In this document: positions 31,291 through 42,700 of the stretch, one piece after another | Layout of the letters: every line of letters starts with the position of its first letter | How positions within the stretch are numbered: position 1 is the stretch's first letter | Assembly: GCA_902729315.2 (NCBI GenBank) | Contig: LR746271.1 | Coordinates: 1,451,501 to 1,515,500, forward strand | Origin: Spirodela intermedia | Lineage: Eukaryota; Streptophyta; Magnoliopsida; Alismatales; Araceae | DNA length: 64,000 nucleotides | Reading direction: 5' to 3' | Notes under the pieces: generated by a model | The model's input: the letters and a program-made list of their open reading frames with translations, nothing else | Told to the model about the DNA's origin: nothing | The model's database searches: none | Position numbers and translations under genes: made by a program

Positions 31291-32410
31291 TTTCATAATA
31301 GTTTTATCTTCTATTTATAGAAAATGATCCACTTGACCATTTGTTTGCTTATTATGCTTCATGATATGCCAAATTAGGATTTTCACCATATTTTAAGTCA
31401 ATACTCTTCATTAATGACTTTTTGATGTTTAATCATAACTTGGAACTAAAACTATAAGCAAATCATTATTTGGACTTTTCTTAATTTGGATCTCAAGTTT
31501 GTTTATGATATTTAAACACATATGATACCCCTCATGTTTATTGCCCAAGAAAAAGTTGCATATTTTGCCTACTCTAACAAGCCAAAAAGTAAGGGGATAC
31601 CTGGCTGCCACGGTGGGAGTGAGCTAGGACCAAGGGGAGTTGTCCGACTGCCACGTGTAATAAAAAAGGACCCGGTAAGTGGTCTCCGGATCGTCAATGG
31701 TCCCGGTTTAGATTAGACTCCCAACCTGAGGCTACGCTTTGGTTACGAAGGTCACCGGGATGACGGTTTATGGATGCATTCAGTGGTAGTCTCTGACTCC
31801 CTCCAACTCCATCAATATCAACAACATGTCGTGACCATGACGCTTTGTTCCACTTGTCAGCTCCTTAAGGGGAGAGAGATGGTGGGGGAGAGAGAGAGAG
31901 TCTCTTAGAAGCGATCTAGATAAGGACTATCCGAGAAATGGGCCCAATTCGCCCGTGCAGAAGATGACCATTCCCACCGACACTCTTCTCTCTCTCAAAC
32001 GACTAGAGATCATCCTGATCGTCCATAGCTCGATGGACGACCATGATTGGCGTGCCGCCTGCTGCCAGCTGAGACTCAACGTTCGTACTAAACAGTACTT
32101 GAATGAAAGAAAACTCCGGGTTGGGCCAGGAACCGGACTGGGGTCCTGTCTGGACCCGGGACGACGGGATTGGTCCGGACCGGGTTCCCCTATTGGTTGA
32201 GAGTAGACAGATAATTAAAGAAGAGAGAGAGAGAACGATTTGAAAGGTATATTTCCAATAACAAAAATTCAGGGGCTTAACTAGGGAAAGAAAGAAATCT
32301 CAGGCGGGCGCCCCGAGAGAGCCCTATTGCTCCAATTTATGGCTCTAATCATCACACGAGCAAGCTGCCCACACGAGCGATTCATTACAGGGCGGGGCCC
32401 ACGGGAAGTT
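31291..32410. other. Intergenic with third copy of the NLR-4-type 5' flank
   Basis: Bases about 31,600-32,090 are homologous to 20,890-21,170 and 29,085-29,390 (AAGGGGAGTTGTCCGA, CCACGTGT, ATGGGCCCAATTCG, CTCTCAAAC). No NLR follows. CCACGTGT contains a G-box-like CACGTG core. Confidence 0.6.
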
Positions 32411-33551
32411 GTGGGGAATGCTTCAGATTCACATCTCTTGCCGCGCACGTTATCCTTCACCACTCATGAGCGCGCTTTAGTGCGCACCTCCAAACTATCA
32501 TGCCAGGTGAGTCCAGCCCATCCTACGAGGAATTAAAACGGTCGCGTGGGAGTGGGTGTGGGGCCCATGGCGTCGGCGGTCGCCATGGGAGTAAATGGGC
32601 TCGGGCCCCGGGCCCCCATCACTCCACCGGCCCGGACCAAGGCACAGGCGATGAGGTTGACTTTGCGGCTGTCGGTCTTAACAGTAGAGGAGGGGAGTGT
32701 TCACATCCAGTCTTGGGTTACAGCTAAATTCATTAAATAGGATAAATAAATACTACAAACTAGTATTATAAGTGAAAGATGGAGAGGTCTCTTTTAAGGC
32801 ACAATTCTGGGAAGAATAAAGTCAACTAGTCGAGTCAGGGGCCCACTTTGTCTTCCCTTGGACCCTAAGAATCTACTTGCCGTTGGAACTCCGATCCTTA
32901 AACCTTGAACATAATAATGCCAAAGCCACTCTCTCGTATTTAATGTATATTTTCTGATTAATTAATTATTACTGGTGATTGTTTAAAGTTCCCGAGTTTT
33001 ATATTGTATAATCGTATTATTCCCTCGGAATTAAAATATAAGAAGCCCCCCCACGGTGAACTGGAGGGGCTTTTTAAGATCACACGGTGGACGTAGTCAA
33101 CGGTTGAGATCCAAAAGGATCCTCGCGACCGGGGTGCTGTGGATGGCCGTTACCGTTAGCCTTTCGCGCCATCTTCGTTCTCCCCTACTGTTGGCCAGTC
33201 TTGGCCAGTCCAGTGGCATAAGGGGTAAATTTGGGAATCACCGCCGCATTTAACTGCATCCTGGATAGCACGGTCGGATGAAGGGGTGTGGGGCCCGCAG
33301 TGGGCCCTCTGCTTCCTGTCTACTCCTCCAGCCCTCCATATTAATTGGTGTGCCATTCAATGGGACAGAGGAACAAAGATTGGGCCCACAGTGGAAACTA
33401 CCGACTTTTGACTGCTGATATAAGACTCCGGCGGTGTAACATACCCTCTCGAAGCTGAGAGATATACAGACACTCACCGGCGCCGGAGAAGAAGAATCCT
33501 CCCGCCGGAAAACCTTCCGCAGAAGCAGCGGCGGCGGCGTAGGCGGAGCAG
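32411..33551 (+). promoter_or_regulatory. Upstream region and leader of the complete RLK
   Basis: It is parallel to 18,171-19,402. A candidate TATA box TATAAG at 33,419-33,424 lies 133 bases before the ATG and is conserved in the broken copy B. The stretch just before the ATG is a GC-rich leader rich in CCG/GCGGCGG. No other gene is seen. Confidence 0.6.
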
Positions 33552-35759
33552 ATGAAGATCCTCGTCCTGATCTTCCTCCTCTTTTGGTCGTCTGGTTCTA
33601 CCTTCTGCGCGGCGCTTTCTCCAGACGGTCTCACGCTGCTGGCTTTCAAATCCGCCGTCTCCGGCGATCCCTCTGCCAGCCTCGCCGGTTGGGACGAGGC
33701 CGACGAGGACCCCTGCCGGTGGCCTGGAGTCTCCTGCACCAATGTACGCGGCTTCTCCTACCCTCGCGTCGTCGCGCTCACCGTCTCCGGCAAGAATCTC
33801 TCCGGCTACATCCCCTCCGAGCTTGGATCCCTCGTCTTCCTCCGCCGTCTGAACCTCCATGGAAATTACCTCTCCGGTGCCATTCCTCCTCAGCTGTCCA
33901 ATGCTTCGTCTCTACACTCTCTCTTCCTCTACTCGAACAACCTCTCTGGTCCTCTTCCTCCCTCCCTCTGCGACCTGCCCCGTTTACAGAACCTCGATCT
34001 CTCCCGAAACTCCCTCTCCGGCCCAATCCCCGGCGAGCTCCGCCGCTGCCGCCAACTCCAGAGACTTCACCTCGCCGGAAACCGCCTCTCCGGCGAGATG
34101 CCCGCCGGAATCTGGCAGCAGATGGAGAACCTTCTGGAGCTCGACCTCTCCTCGAACAACCTCACCGGCACTCTCCCGCCAGATCTAGGGTCCCTCAGAT
34201 CGTTGTCAGGGACGCTCAATCTCTCCTACAATCAATTCTCGGGCGAGATTCCCGACGACCTCGGGAATCTGCCGGCCGCCGTGGGCCTGGATCTCCGATT
34301 CAACAACCTTTCCGGGGAGATCCCCACGCAGGGAACTCTATCCAACCAGAGCCCTAAATCCTTCGCCGGTAATCCCAGACTCTGCGGCTACCTCCTCCTC
34401 AGTCCCTGCCAGGAGATCCGCCAGCCTGCGTCTCCAGATGGACAGATCTCGATGGGCGGCGGCGGCGGCGCGAAGGAGACCAGGAAGGGGCTCCGCTTGG
34501 GGACGATCATCCTGATCGCAGCGGCGGACGCCGTGGGGGTGGCGTTGATCGGCCTGGCCCTGGTTTACGCCTACTGGAAGGTGAAGAACAGCCGCCCTGG
34601 TTGTAGCTGCACGGGGAAGACGAGGTTGGGCGGAGGAGGCGGGAGGGGGAATCCGGCGATCTGCTGCAAGAAGGGGGGCTCCTGCAGTGACTCCGACGAG
34701 GGGGAGGAGAGCGGCGGCGATGGAGGAGGTGGCAGCGGCGGAGCCGAGGGGACGCTGGTGGCGATCGACAAGGGGTTCTCCTGCGAGCTGGAGGAGCTCC
34801 TGCGGGCGTCAGCGTACGTGCTGGGAAAGGGGGGGATGGGGATCATGTACAAGGTGGTGCTCGGGAATGGCGTCCCGGTGGCGGTGCGGCGGCTGGGAGA
34901 CGGCGGCGCCGCCGAGAGGCGCAGGGAATTCGCCTCCGAAGTGATGGCCGTTGCTCGCGTGAGACACCCGAACCTCGTCCGCCTCAAGGCCTACTACTGG
35001 TCCCCAGAGGAGAAGCTCCTCGTCAGCGAGTTTATCTCCAATGGCTGCCTCGCCGCCGCTCTACACCGTGAGCTTCCCTATTCCTCCTTGTTCCTCCTCT
35101 CCATCTTCATCTTTCATCTCTCTCGCTCTCTGAGTTTCCTGCTCGACGTTTCAGCGAAGCCCGGCGAGGCTAGCCTCTCCTGGCCGGACCGGTTGCGGAT
35201 AGCCAAGGGGACGGCGAGGGGGCTCGCCCACATCCATGAAAGTGGACCTCGGAAGCTCGTCCATGGCGGCGTCAAGCCCTCCAACATCCTCCTCGACGGC
35301 GATCTCAACCCCCACATCTCCGACCTGGGTCTCGCCCGCCTCGCTCACGCCGCCGGCGGCGGTGGCGGCGCCCCTCCCAGCAGCTACCTCCCTCCAGAAG
35401 CGCAGGTTCCGGGGAGCCGCCCCTCCCAGAGCTGGGACGTGTACGCCTTCGGCGTGGTGCTGCTGGAGCTTCTGACGGGGAGGTCCCCCGGGGGTTCGAA
35501 CCAGGCAGCGGCGGCGACCTCCTCCTCGCCGGTGACGGCCATGGAAACCGGCGAGCTAGCGACGTGGGCGAGGAAGGAGGTTGAGGAAGGGCGGCCGCCG
35601 GCGGAGCTGGTCGATCCGGCTATCCGCAGCGAGGCGCAGCAGAGCCGCAAGGCCGTGGCTTCGATGCTTCATCTGGCCCTGATTTGCTCAGAGCTCGAAC
35701 CCAACTCGCGGCCGAGGATGAGGACGGTCTCCGACAAGCTGGACAAAATTGCAGCGTGA
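33552..35759 (+). CDS. LRR receptor-like protein kinase (ZAR1-like, atypical kinase)
   Basis: Two exons, 33552-35067 and 35155-35759, encode 706 residues. The 87-base intron begins GTGAGC and ends TTTCAG. Order: signal peptide (1 to about 20), LRRNT cap (LSPDGLTLLAFKSAV...WPGVSC), about six plant LRRs to residue about 285, a membrane span (about 316-343), a Gly/Ser/Cys-rich juxtamembrane stretch, and a kinase domain with loop GKGGMGIMYK. The closest family I know is the Arabidopsis RLK ZAR1 (zygotic arrest 1) clade of plasma-membrane receptors. Canonical catalytic residues are altered: the VAIK Lys is Arg446 (VAVRR), the HRD/HGD region reads HGGVK (542-546) without Asp, and DFG reads DLG (562-564). 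A pseudokinase or scaffold role is therefore likely. The ATG begins MKILVLIFLLF and is shared with two broken copies upstream. Confidence 0.9.
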   Translation: MKILVLIFLLFWSSGSTFCAALSPDGLTLLAFKSAVSGDPSASLAGWDEADEDPCRWPGVSCTNVRGFSYPRVVALTVSGKNLSGYIPSELGSLVFLRRLNLHGNYLSGAIPPQLSNASSLHSLFLYSNNLSGPLPPSLCDLPRLQNLDLSRNSLSGPIPGELRRCRQLQRLHLAGNRLSGEMPAGIWQQMENLLELDLSSNNLTGTLPPDLGSLRSLSGTLNLSYNQFSGEIPDDLGNLPAAVGLDLRFNNLSGEIPTQGTLSNQSPKSFAGNPRLCGYLLLSPCQEIRQPASPDGQISMGGGGGAKETRKGLRLGTIILIAAADAVGVALIGLALVYAYWKVKNSRPGCSCTGKTRLGGGGGRGNPAICCKKGGSCSDSDEGEESGGDGGGGSGGAEGTLVAIDKGFSCELEELLRASAYVLGKGGMGIMYKVVLGNGVPVAVRRLGDGGAAERRREFASEVMAVARVRHPNLVRLKAYYWSPEEKLLVSEFISNGCLAAALHRELPYSSLFLLSIFIFHLSRSLSFLLDVSAKPGEASLSWPDRLRIAKGTARGLAHIHESGPRKLVHGGVKPSNILLDGDLNPHISDLGLARLAHAAGGGGGAPPSSYLPPEAQVPGSRPSQSWDVYAFGVVLLELLTGRSPGGSNQAAAATSSSPVTAMETGELATWARKEVEEGRPPAELVDPAIRSEAQQSRKAVASMLHLALICSELEPNSRPRMRTVSDKLDKIAA

Positions 35760-36370
35760 ACCTGACGACATCGACCGCCCCAAATGGCGAAATGCTCGTT
35801 TATTCTTCTTATTATTTTTTATTTTTGAAAAAAATGTTGTCTACCTGATGGTTGTAGCGCAGGTGAGGAAATTATTTCATGCCACCATAATGGGCCTATT
35901 ATGGTGGGCCCATGGGAACAAGAGCAGGTGGACATTGGTTATTGGGCTGTAATGCTGTCCTACTAATGGGCTAGAGACGTGTCATGGGATCCTTCTATGA
36001 CGCCATCCGCGGCGAGCTGAACTCGCCCGTGTTGGGGGGACAACAGATAAGGGGCTATGCACAACAAATTATGCAGTTTGAGAGTTTCAAAAATATAAAT
36101 ATAGTCTCACGGTGTTTTGAAGTAAAGCCAAAAAGGCGCGAAGCGAGGGGTATGTTTAAAATAAATTATTGACCTTAGTTTTTTATAAGAAATAAAATTG
36201 TTAGGGCTCTATTCTTTAATTTTTTGAAGCGTCAAAAAATAAAGAAAAACCCGAACTTGTATCTCATCGATGATTGGATGGAAGATAACGGCCAAACAGT
36301 TCTCACTGCTAGGCTTAGCACCGTCTGATTGGTGTCTTTAGCACACCCCAAAGTCCTGTCTTTTCTTCGG
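35760..36370. other. RLK 3' flank / intergenic
   Basis: No gene is seen. It contains a palindromic-looking piece around 35,889-35,913 (ATAATGGGCC...GGTGGGCCCAT). A frame starting at 35,984 (MGSFYDAIRGELN) is short and unrecognised. Confidence 0.4.
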
Positions 36371-36378
36371 GGGAATCC

Positions 36379-36454
36379 CCCTTTCTCTCTCCCTCTCTCT
36401 CTCTCTTGCTCTTGTTCTCTCTTTCTGTCTGTCTCTTTTCTCTTGCTCTCTTGT

Positions 36455-36510
<56 letters not shown>

Positions 36511-36637
36511 TCTCTCTCTCTTGCTCTTTTTCTCTCTTTCTGTCTCTTTTCTCTTGCTCTCTTGCTCTCTCTCTCTCTCTCCTCTCTCTCTCTTGGTCTC
36601 TCTGTGACTGTCTCTCTCTCTCTCTTTCTCTCTCTGT
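36379..36637. repeat. Long CT-rich microsatellite in the lipase leader
   Basis: About 260 bases are almost entirely CT/CTTG repeats, ending some 135 bases before the preferred lipase ATG. It probably lies in the promoter or 5' UTR. The Arg/Glu- or Ser/Leu-rich frames across it are artefacts of the repeat. Confidence 0.9.
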
Positions 36638-36773
36638 GGGCGGATGGGAGGATCTGTACAAGATGCTTGACTCGCCCAAGCGAGCGGCGCCCATCTTTTA
36701 CAGGACACGGCAGCTGCTTACAAGGCTCCTGCCTTGGGATCATCGAGGGGGGAGCCGCTTCCTGCTTCGTCTC

Positions 36774-39700
36774 ATGGCGAATTTTGCCGCTGAGAGGGCG
36801 TTGTTGGTCTCGAGGCTCCGTAGCATCAGATGGATCAGCGTGGTCGTGGGGATCGGGAACTTGGGGGTGTCCTCGATCGGCGTGTACCTGCTGGCTTCGA
36901 TGTCTTCCGAGTGTTCTGTCGAGAAGAAGCTTCCATTTGTCGTGGCCACCATCGTCGCCGGCGTAAGGATCATGTCCATGGTTGGCGCGGCATTTGCCCA
37001 GATGAAGACGGCGGCTAGTGTTGCAAGTTGCTTGTCTGAGGGATCCATTGCTGTCGATGCGGTCGTCCGTCATGAGAGACGGGTAATCCGGCTTCCCTTC
37101 GGCTCCTGTCCTCTGTGCTTTCTGATTTCCAGCTAATATATTGGTCAAAATTAAACTGGATGCGCTATCGAATTCTGACATGTTACAGGCTGCAGAAACC
37201 TAACATTTGCGCTCACCATTCCAATATAATCAACTAATGGATTAGAAGGCTAACTCGGACATGACAGCTTGAATTGCATTCTTTTCGGTCTGCGATTAGC
37301 GTTTTGGATTGTAGTCTTGATTTTTTGAGGCATCAACTGATCCTTCAACTAGGTGAAGGTTCTTTGAAGCGTTGGAGGGCATTTCGGGAGCTGATAAGGC
37401 AGGGCGATATGGCATAAGAAGCAGTGAGGTGATCTGACCCTCTTACTGCATCTTTGGTTAAGTTTCGGGGGTACTGATGGCTGGTTTTAGAGGGAGTTAA
37501 CTATTTCAATTACGAGCGTGGAATCAGTCTCTACACGGCAAATCAATGGAAATACTGTGAAAAATAAGGGCACATTAATTGTTCCAATGAACTTCCTTTT
37601 GAATCAGGCTGATTCAAGTATGAGTGTCATCTCCAGATGAGAGGGAATTGAGATCATGGGATTTATTTGTGATTATAAAAAAATTAGAAAGAAGTGGGCA
37701 GCACTGTCACACACTCAAAAAATGTTCTATATTACTCTCTGCCACGTGCAGGTTTTGCCTGCTTCACTCTCACTCGTCGTCAAACTTGAAAGTGGCATGG
37801 TGTTGCAGCTAGTTTGTTGGAATAAAAGATAAGCCTATAACATTTGTTGGAGAAGTAAGGGGTTTAATGGTCATAACGGTATATTTTTTTAATCCAAAAT
37901 GGAAAGCAATCACACCTTAAGGTGATTATAGATTAAGAGGTGCTGAGGTCTTTATCTTATTGAATAATTCCTACTAGGTACTGAATTTTTTTGTGACATC
38001 CTGTATTTGGTGACATGTTTCTAAGCATCTTATTGCTATAAAAAATCAAAATAAAATAAAATAAAAGGGAAATAAAGTTAATGGATGGAAAGGTCTGTAG
38101 TATTTTGATAAAGGGAAATGCGATAAGATCCAATATTTGCTTCCATGGTGATTAGAAATATATTCAATTATGTCTCATTTCTTGGATTGCTAGGTATTTT
38201 CGGTTAACTTTTTGGAACACTTTTAGATTCCATATCGACCCTGATTGTATAGATATAAAAAAAACCATAGACGGCTTCCCTTTTGTCAATGATACCAAGG
38301 AACTATCGAGTGAATGGAACTGGGGTATGTCTTTTATTCTTAAAGTGAGTATGATATATGCGTAAAATATAAAAAAGGGGATGTACGAGTACATTGCTAA
38401 TGAGCAATAAAAAATGCCATTTTTACAAGTCTTTGCTGTCTACATCAAGTTGATGTAGACTAATCTAGACCCACTCCAAAGGTCCATCCTTGTTGTAACC
38501 CACTCCCTCATTAGCAGAAATAAATGACTTCCCTTTCTTCTGAACAACATTGGTGTCTAAAGATATGGCTATTCCAAACAATGTATGCAATGGGGCCACT
38601 TTGAAGAACTTAAGAGAATACACAGAAATGGAGCTGCTACATACAGATTATGCGAGTTATAGAGGATGCTTGATAGGTTGAGCACAGTGGTTGAACTTTA
38701 TGAAACTGAATTGATTGGTTATGCAGTAACGTGGTGATATTCATTGGTGAAAATTGTGTCAATAAATCATTTGGATCATAATATCCTTCTTGATTCTTGT
38801 TTGCCATCTCTGGCCCTGTGTCTTGATTGCTCACATGCCTTTGTCCGAGTTTCGAAGAATGTTGGTGAGATTGCTATGCGGCATCTGGAATACATATTTT
38901 AATCATTAGGAGAAAGAGCAATTGTTATGAACCATTTTGTACGTTATTTAAATATCGCCTTCATGGAAAAAAATCGCCACTTTGATAGAGACGGTTGTCA
39001 AAATGTTGATAACTTCTATACCATCTCTTAACATTGTGTACCTTAGCAAGACGGCCAAAACATTTATATGGCAATGGTAACTACCTTCTACACTATTCAT
39101 CGTTGGGTCATCAAGAACCGGTTTGTTTACAATGGCTATGGTGCAAATCCTTTGCTAGATATCTGTCGGATTATCCTTTCCAAATAATACTAAAAGCTAC
39201 ACTTTTATGTTATTTTGTTTTTATCGAATTCTTTCTTGAATCTTTACACATCTATTGTTATGAGACCTGGCTGTATTGTCTTTTCTTATCAGGTTAGGTA
39301 CAAACGATGGCTGTGGTGGACTAGATTTGGGACGGTTATTACTATGTCACAGATTGTGGGGGCACTTTATTTAACAATCATAACTGTTAAATACTTATCG
39401 TATAATACAGATTCAGTGGCATGCTTTTTAGGTAAAGGACGTTTCTACCTATTTCTGTAATTATCATTTGCATTAATATTTTTTTATGATATGCTATATT
39501 CATTATGGATTTGATCAAATAATTTTAAAGAAACTATTGCATAGAAAACGCAGTTGGGCTAGGCCAAAGCTGGGATTGGAATCAGCAACAAAAAAGTGGA
39601 TAACTGTTGAACCATAAAAATCAATGTGCTTTCAAATGTCCCTTTTTCTTCTGTCGGATTTATTTCTCCTCTTTCCTTTAATCAAAATTTTACATCACCA

Positions 39701-42700
39701 AAATTGGGCTCTGAATTGTTTAGAACTATATTGCTTCTCATATTCAGTGTTTTTTTAGTTTTTCCTTTGCATTAAAATAACACTCTACAAAGATATTCAC
39801 TGTGAATTTCCATCAGGGTTTGTATCCATGGGCGATCTTGGTACACAATTACCAAATGTGTTTCCCGACCCTCCATGTGCATTGGTCTTAATTTGCGTGC
39901 TCTTTTCTGTGATTACTGAATCGACTTCCTCTGTGGGTCATTACCCGAATTCTAGATGCATGAAATTTTTCCCTCAGATATTCAGTTGGACACAACTTGT
40001 ACATGTCAGTTGAAGCAACTTCAGTTTGGCAGAGCTCGAGACATTGATTGATATTTTTTACCTCGATGGTGGATATGCCAATGCTGAGTTCATTTGATCC
40101 CTTGGAGTATATGAAAGTCGTGTTTCATTTTCTATCAAGCATGGTCACACATGACATTAATAAAGAAACATGAATTTGAAGTATGTAAAGCTATAGCTTC
40201 ACTTACCAAATCCCCAAAAAGCTACCATTGAAATATCTACATTTTAAAAATAGAAACCAACTGATGCCCAACCATGCACTATCTGATGGTGTCTCCATAT
40301 TCCATCTCCCCAAATAGCAGTAGCCATGCTTTCCCCAAATCTGGGGAACCACTTTCATTGTCATGCTTTCTCCCAGTCTGTAGAACCACTTAGAAAGGAC
40401 TTTTTAAGTGTTGAAGCTTTCTTCACTAACAACTTCGTATGCTTCTCAATTTTCCTTTTATCCTTAGGACTCCTGAATATTCCATCATTCCTCCTCATCT
40501 TTGTATAAGATTGCATGAATCGTCATTCACCGTTTTTTTTTATTTTCTTTCACATTTGATTCCTACAGGTCTTCAATTCTTGTGGGCTAGCTGAAGGTTA
40601 CCTGCTTTCTTATCTATATGAAGACTGGGAATTTCTGGTAGTGATAATTCAAGATCCTGTGAATCATATGTAGCCTAATCTTCTTGACTGGCGTGAATTC
40701 AGTTCCATCTCGAGATTGTATAGACACAGTTTGGCCACCCATCCTAAGTCATGCTAGCCTCCTTAGTATGCCTCTTTTCTATGGGTCTGTTCATCAAAAC
40801 TTTCAGGAATCTAATTAGTCAGTCTCACAGAGCTATGGATTGAAGACAATCGGTTCTCCTTTCTCATTGATAGCCGAGATCTTAAACCATCTTAGAGATC
40901 AAGATGTATCAAAAGTTATTTTCTTTTTAACAGAAAAACATACACGATCTTGTGTAGGAGGGAACTGAAATTAATCCTCCATGGATAGGTCCCTAAATGC
41001 TTCTACCTATTCAACTAGGATATAGGCGGCATGAACCTTCTCATTATTTATTGATCTAGTTCGTTTTTATGTGACACTTGCGTTGTTCTGATGTCGTCAG
41101 TAGGATTTCTTTATGGGAAATAAAAAAACGCATGTGAAATAGTACTTTGTGTACGAGTTTCTCATTTAATGTGGATAAAAACTATTTGATGGAAAACTAG
41201 CTGCATAATTTCTAATAATGTTGTACTCCTGAGAATTCCACTATTTGTGTACGAATTTTCCCCTAGCATATCTTGAACTACACATTAGGTCTTTTTATCT
41301 AATGTATAGGTGCAAGTTATTTGTCTTTGGGACCTTCTCGCGTCAACACATAGTGAGTTAGATATTTCTTCTTGTAACTATCTCTTCATGTAAAGATCAT
41401 TCTGCTCTCTTGTATTGCTCTAACTTACCTTCTCGTTGTTGCTGTATTTACAAAGAAAAACTAATGCCTCATTAGAGATTTATTCATCCAGCTAAATAAA
41501 AATTATGTTCATAAAGTTTTATTTCCGACTTCTTCTTGGAGGAGTTTGATTTACTCTTAATTTGTAATGTGAATTCCTGTACTGGATTATTAACCACTTG
41601 GAGTAATCTTTCTTGTCTATTTCATATATGAATCTTCCTGTGATGGTTAGAGAAACAAGGGAAAATCAATTGGTCGCACACAGATATTTTTCTTCTCATA
41701 TCTGGGTTTTGAGAGTTTTCTCTATTTGTTGTTCTTTGTTTTACCTCCTATTATCCAACAAATTCGTGCAGTTGTTGCCAACTTTTGTCCTTAATTTCGT
41801 AGAACATGTTGCAGAAATTCGTCCTTTCTTCGACTGTATATAATGTCTTTGAATGTAATCGTTTATGCAAGAAAGATTTTGTATTTCTAACCGCATGCTT
41901 TTCCGTCTATGACGAGAGATTTTCTATGTATGTATGCATGTATGTTATGTCCTACTGAACGCCTTAAGTATACTGATAAAATACTATTCTATGTCAGAAA
42001 TTGTCTCTCTTACGAATTGAAATAAAAAGGACTGCATGGTAGAGTCTTACCAGTTACTCACCCGATAAAGATGTTTAGTGACATTCACTTGTTATGATTC
42101 AGTGCAGAAAACGGAGAGAAGCTGGAAACGGGGTTTAATCATTTTCTTCCCTATCTTGGTCTGGGGTGTGGTTATCCTCCAATGTTTTACAGGTTCTGAT
42201 GTTCTTAGATGGAGGTCATTTTATGCAACTCATGATACTGCTTGGAAAGCTCATTATCATGAAGTTTTTGATCATGGAATCCGAGAGGCTTTATGCTGTC
42301 TGGGTCGTGTTAAATACTTGTAGGGTTCCCTCTCCAATAACTTAAACTAAAGGTAGTCTATTTTAGATTATTTAATTTTTTTAATTTTGTTTCTACGCAG
42401 GAGTGTCTTGGAGGAGGATGAAGTTTATTCTGTGGCAAGACTGTTGGGTGATCTTGTTGCATATAGGGCATCAGGCACTGGTCATCTAGAGCTTTTAGCA
42501 GGTTCAGTTCCTTCACAGAAAAAAATAATCCGTCTTTGTAGTCTGATTATTTTATATACTTTGTTTTATCCTTTATTTATCATGTTACTTTTCACCTTAA
42601 ATAGTGATCCTGACTGTCTTACATCTTCACACATTTGTATGCATTTATTCTTTAGGCTGAACAAAAAGCCTGCACACCGTTTCTATTCTCTGTCTATCAG

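Noticed and set aside
34571-34987. Pro/Ser-rich minus-strand frame opposite the RLK kinase region.
   Set aside because: It is a shadow of the Gly-rich GC-rich RLK coding strand.
36232-37181. Long Arg/Glu-rich minus-strand frames (up to 288 residues) and Ser/Leu-rich plus frames.
   Set aside because: They are translations of the CT/GA microsatellite read through into the antisense of lipase exon 1.
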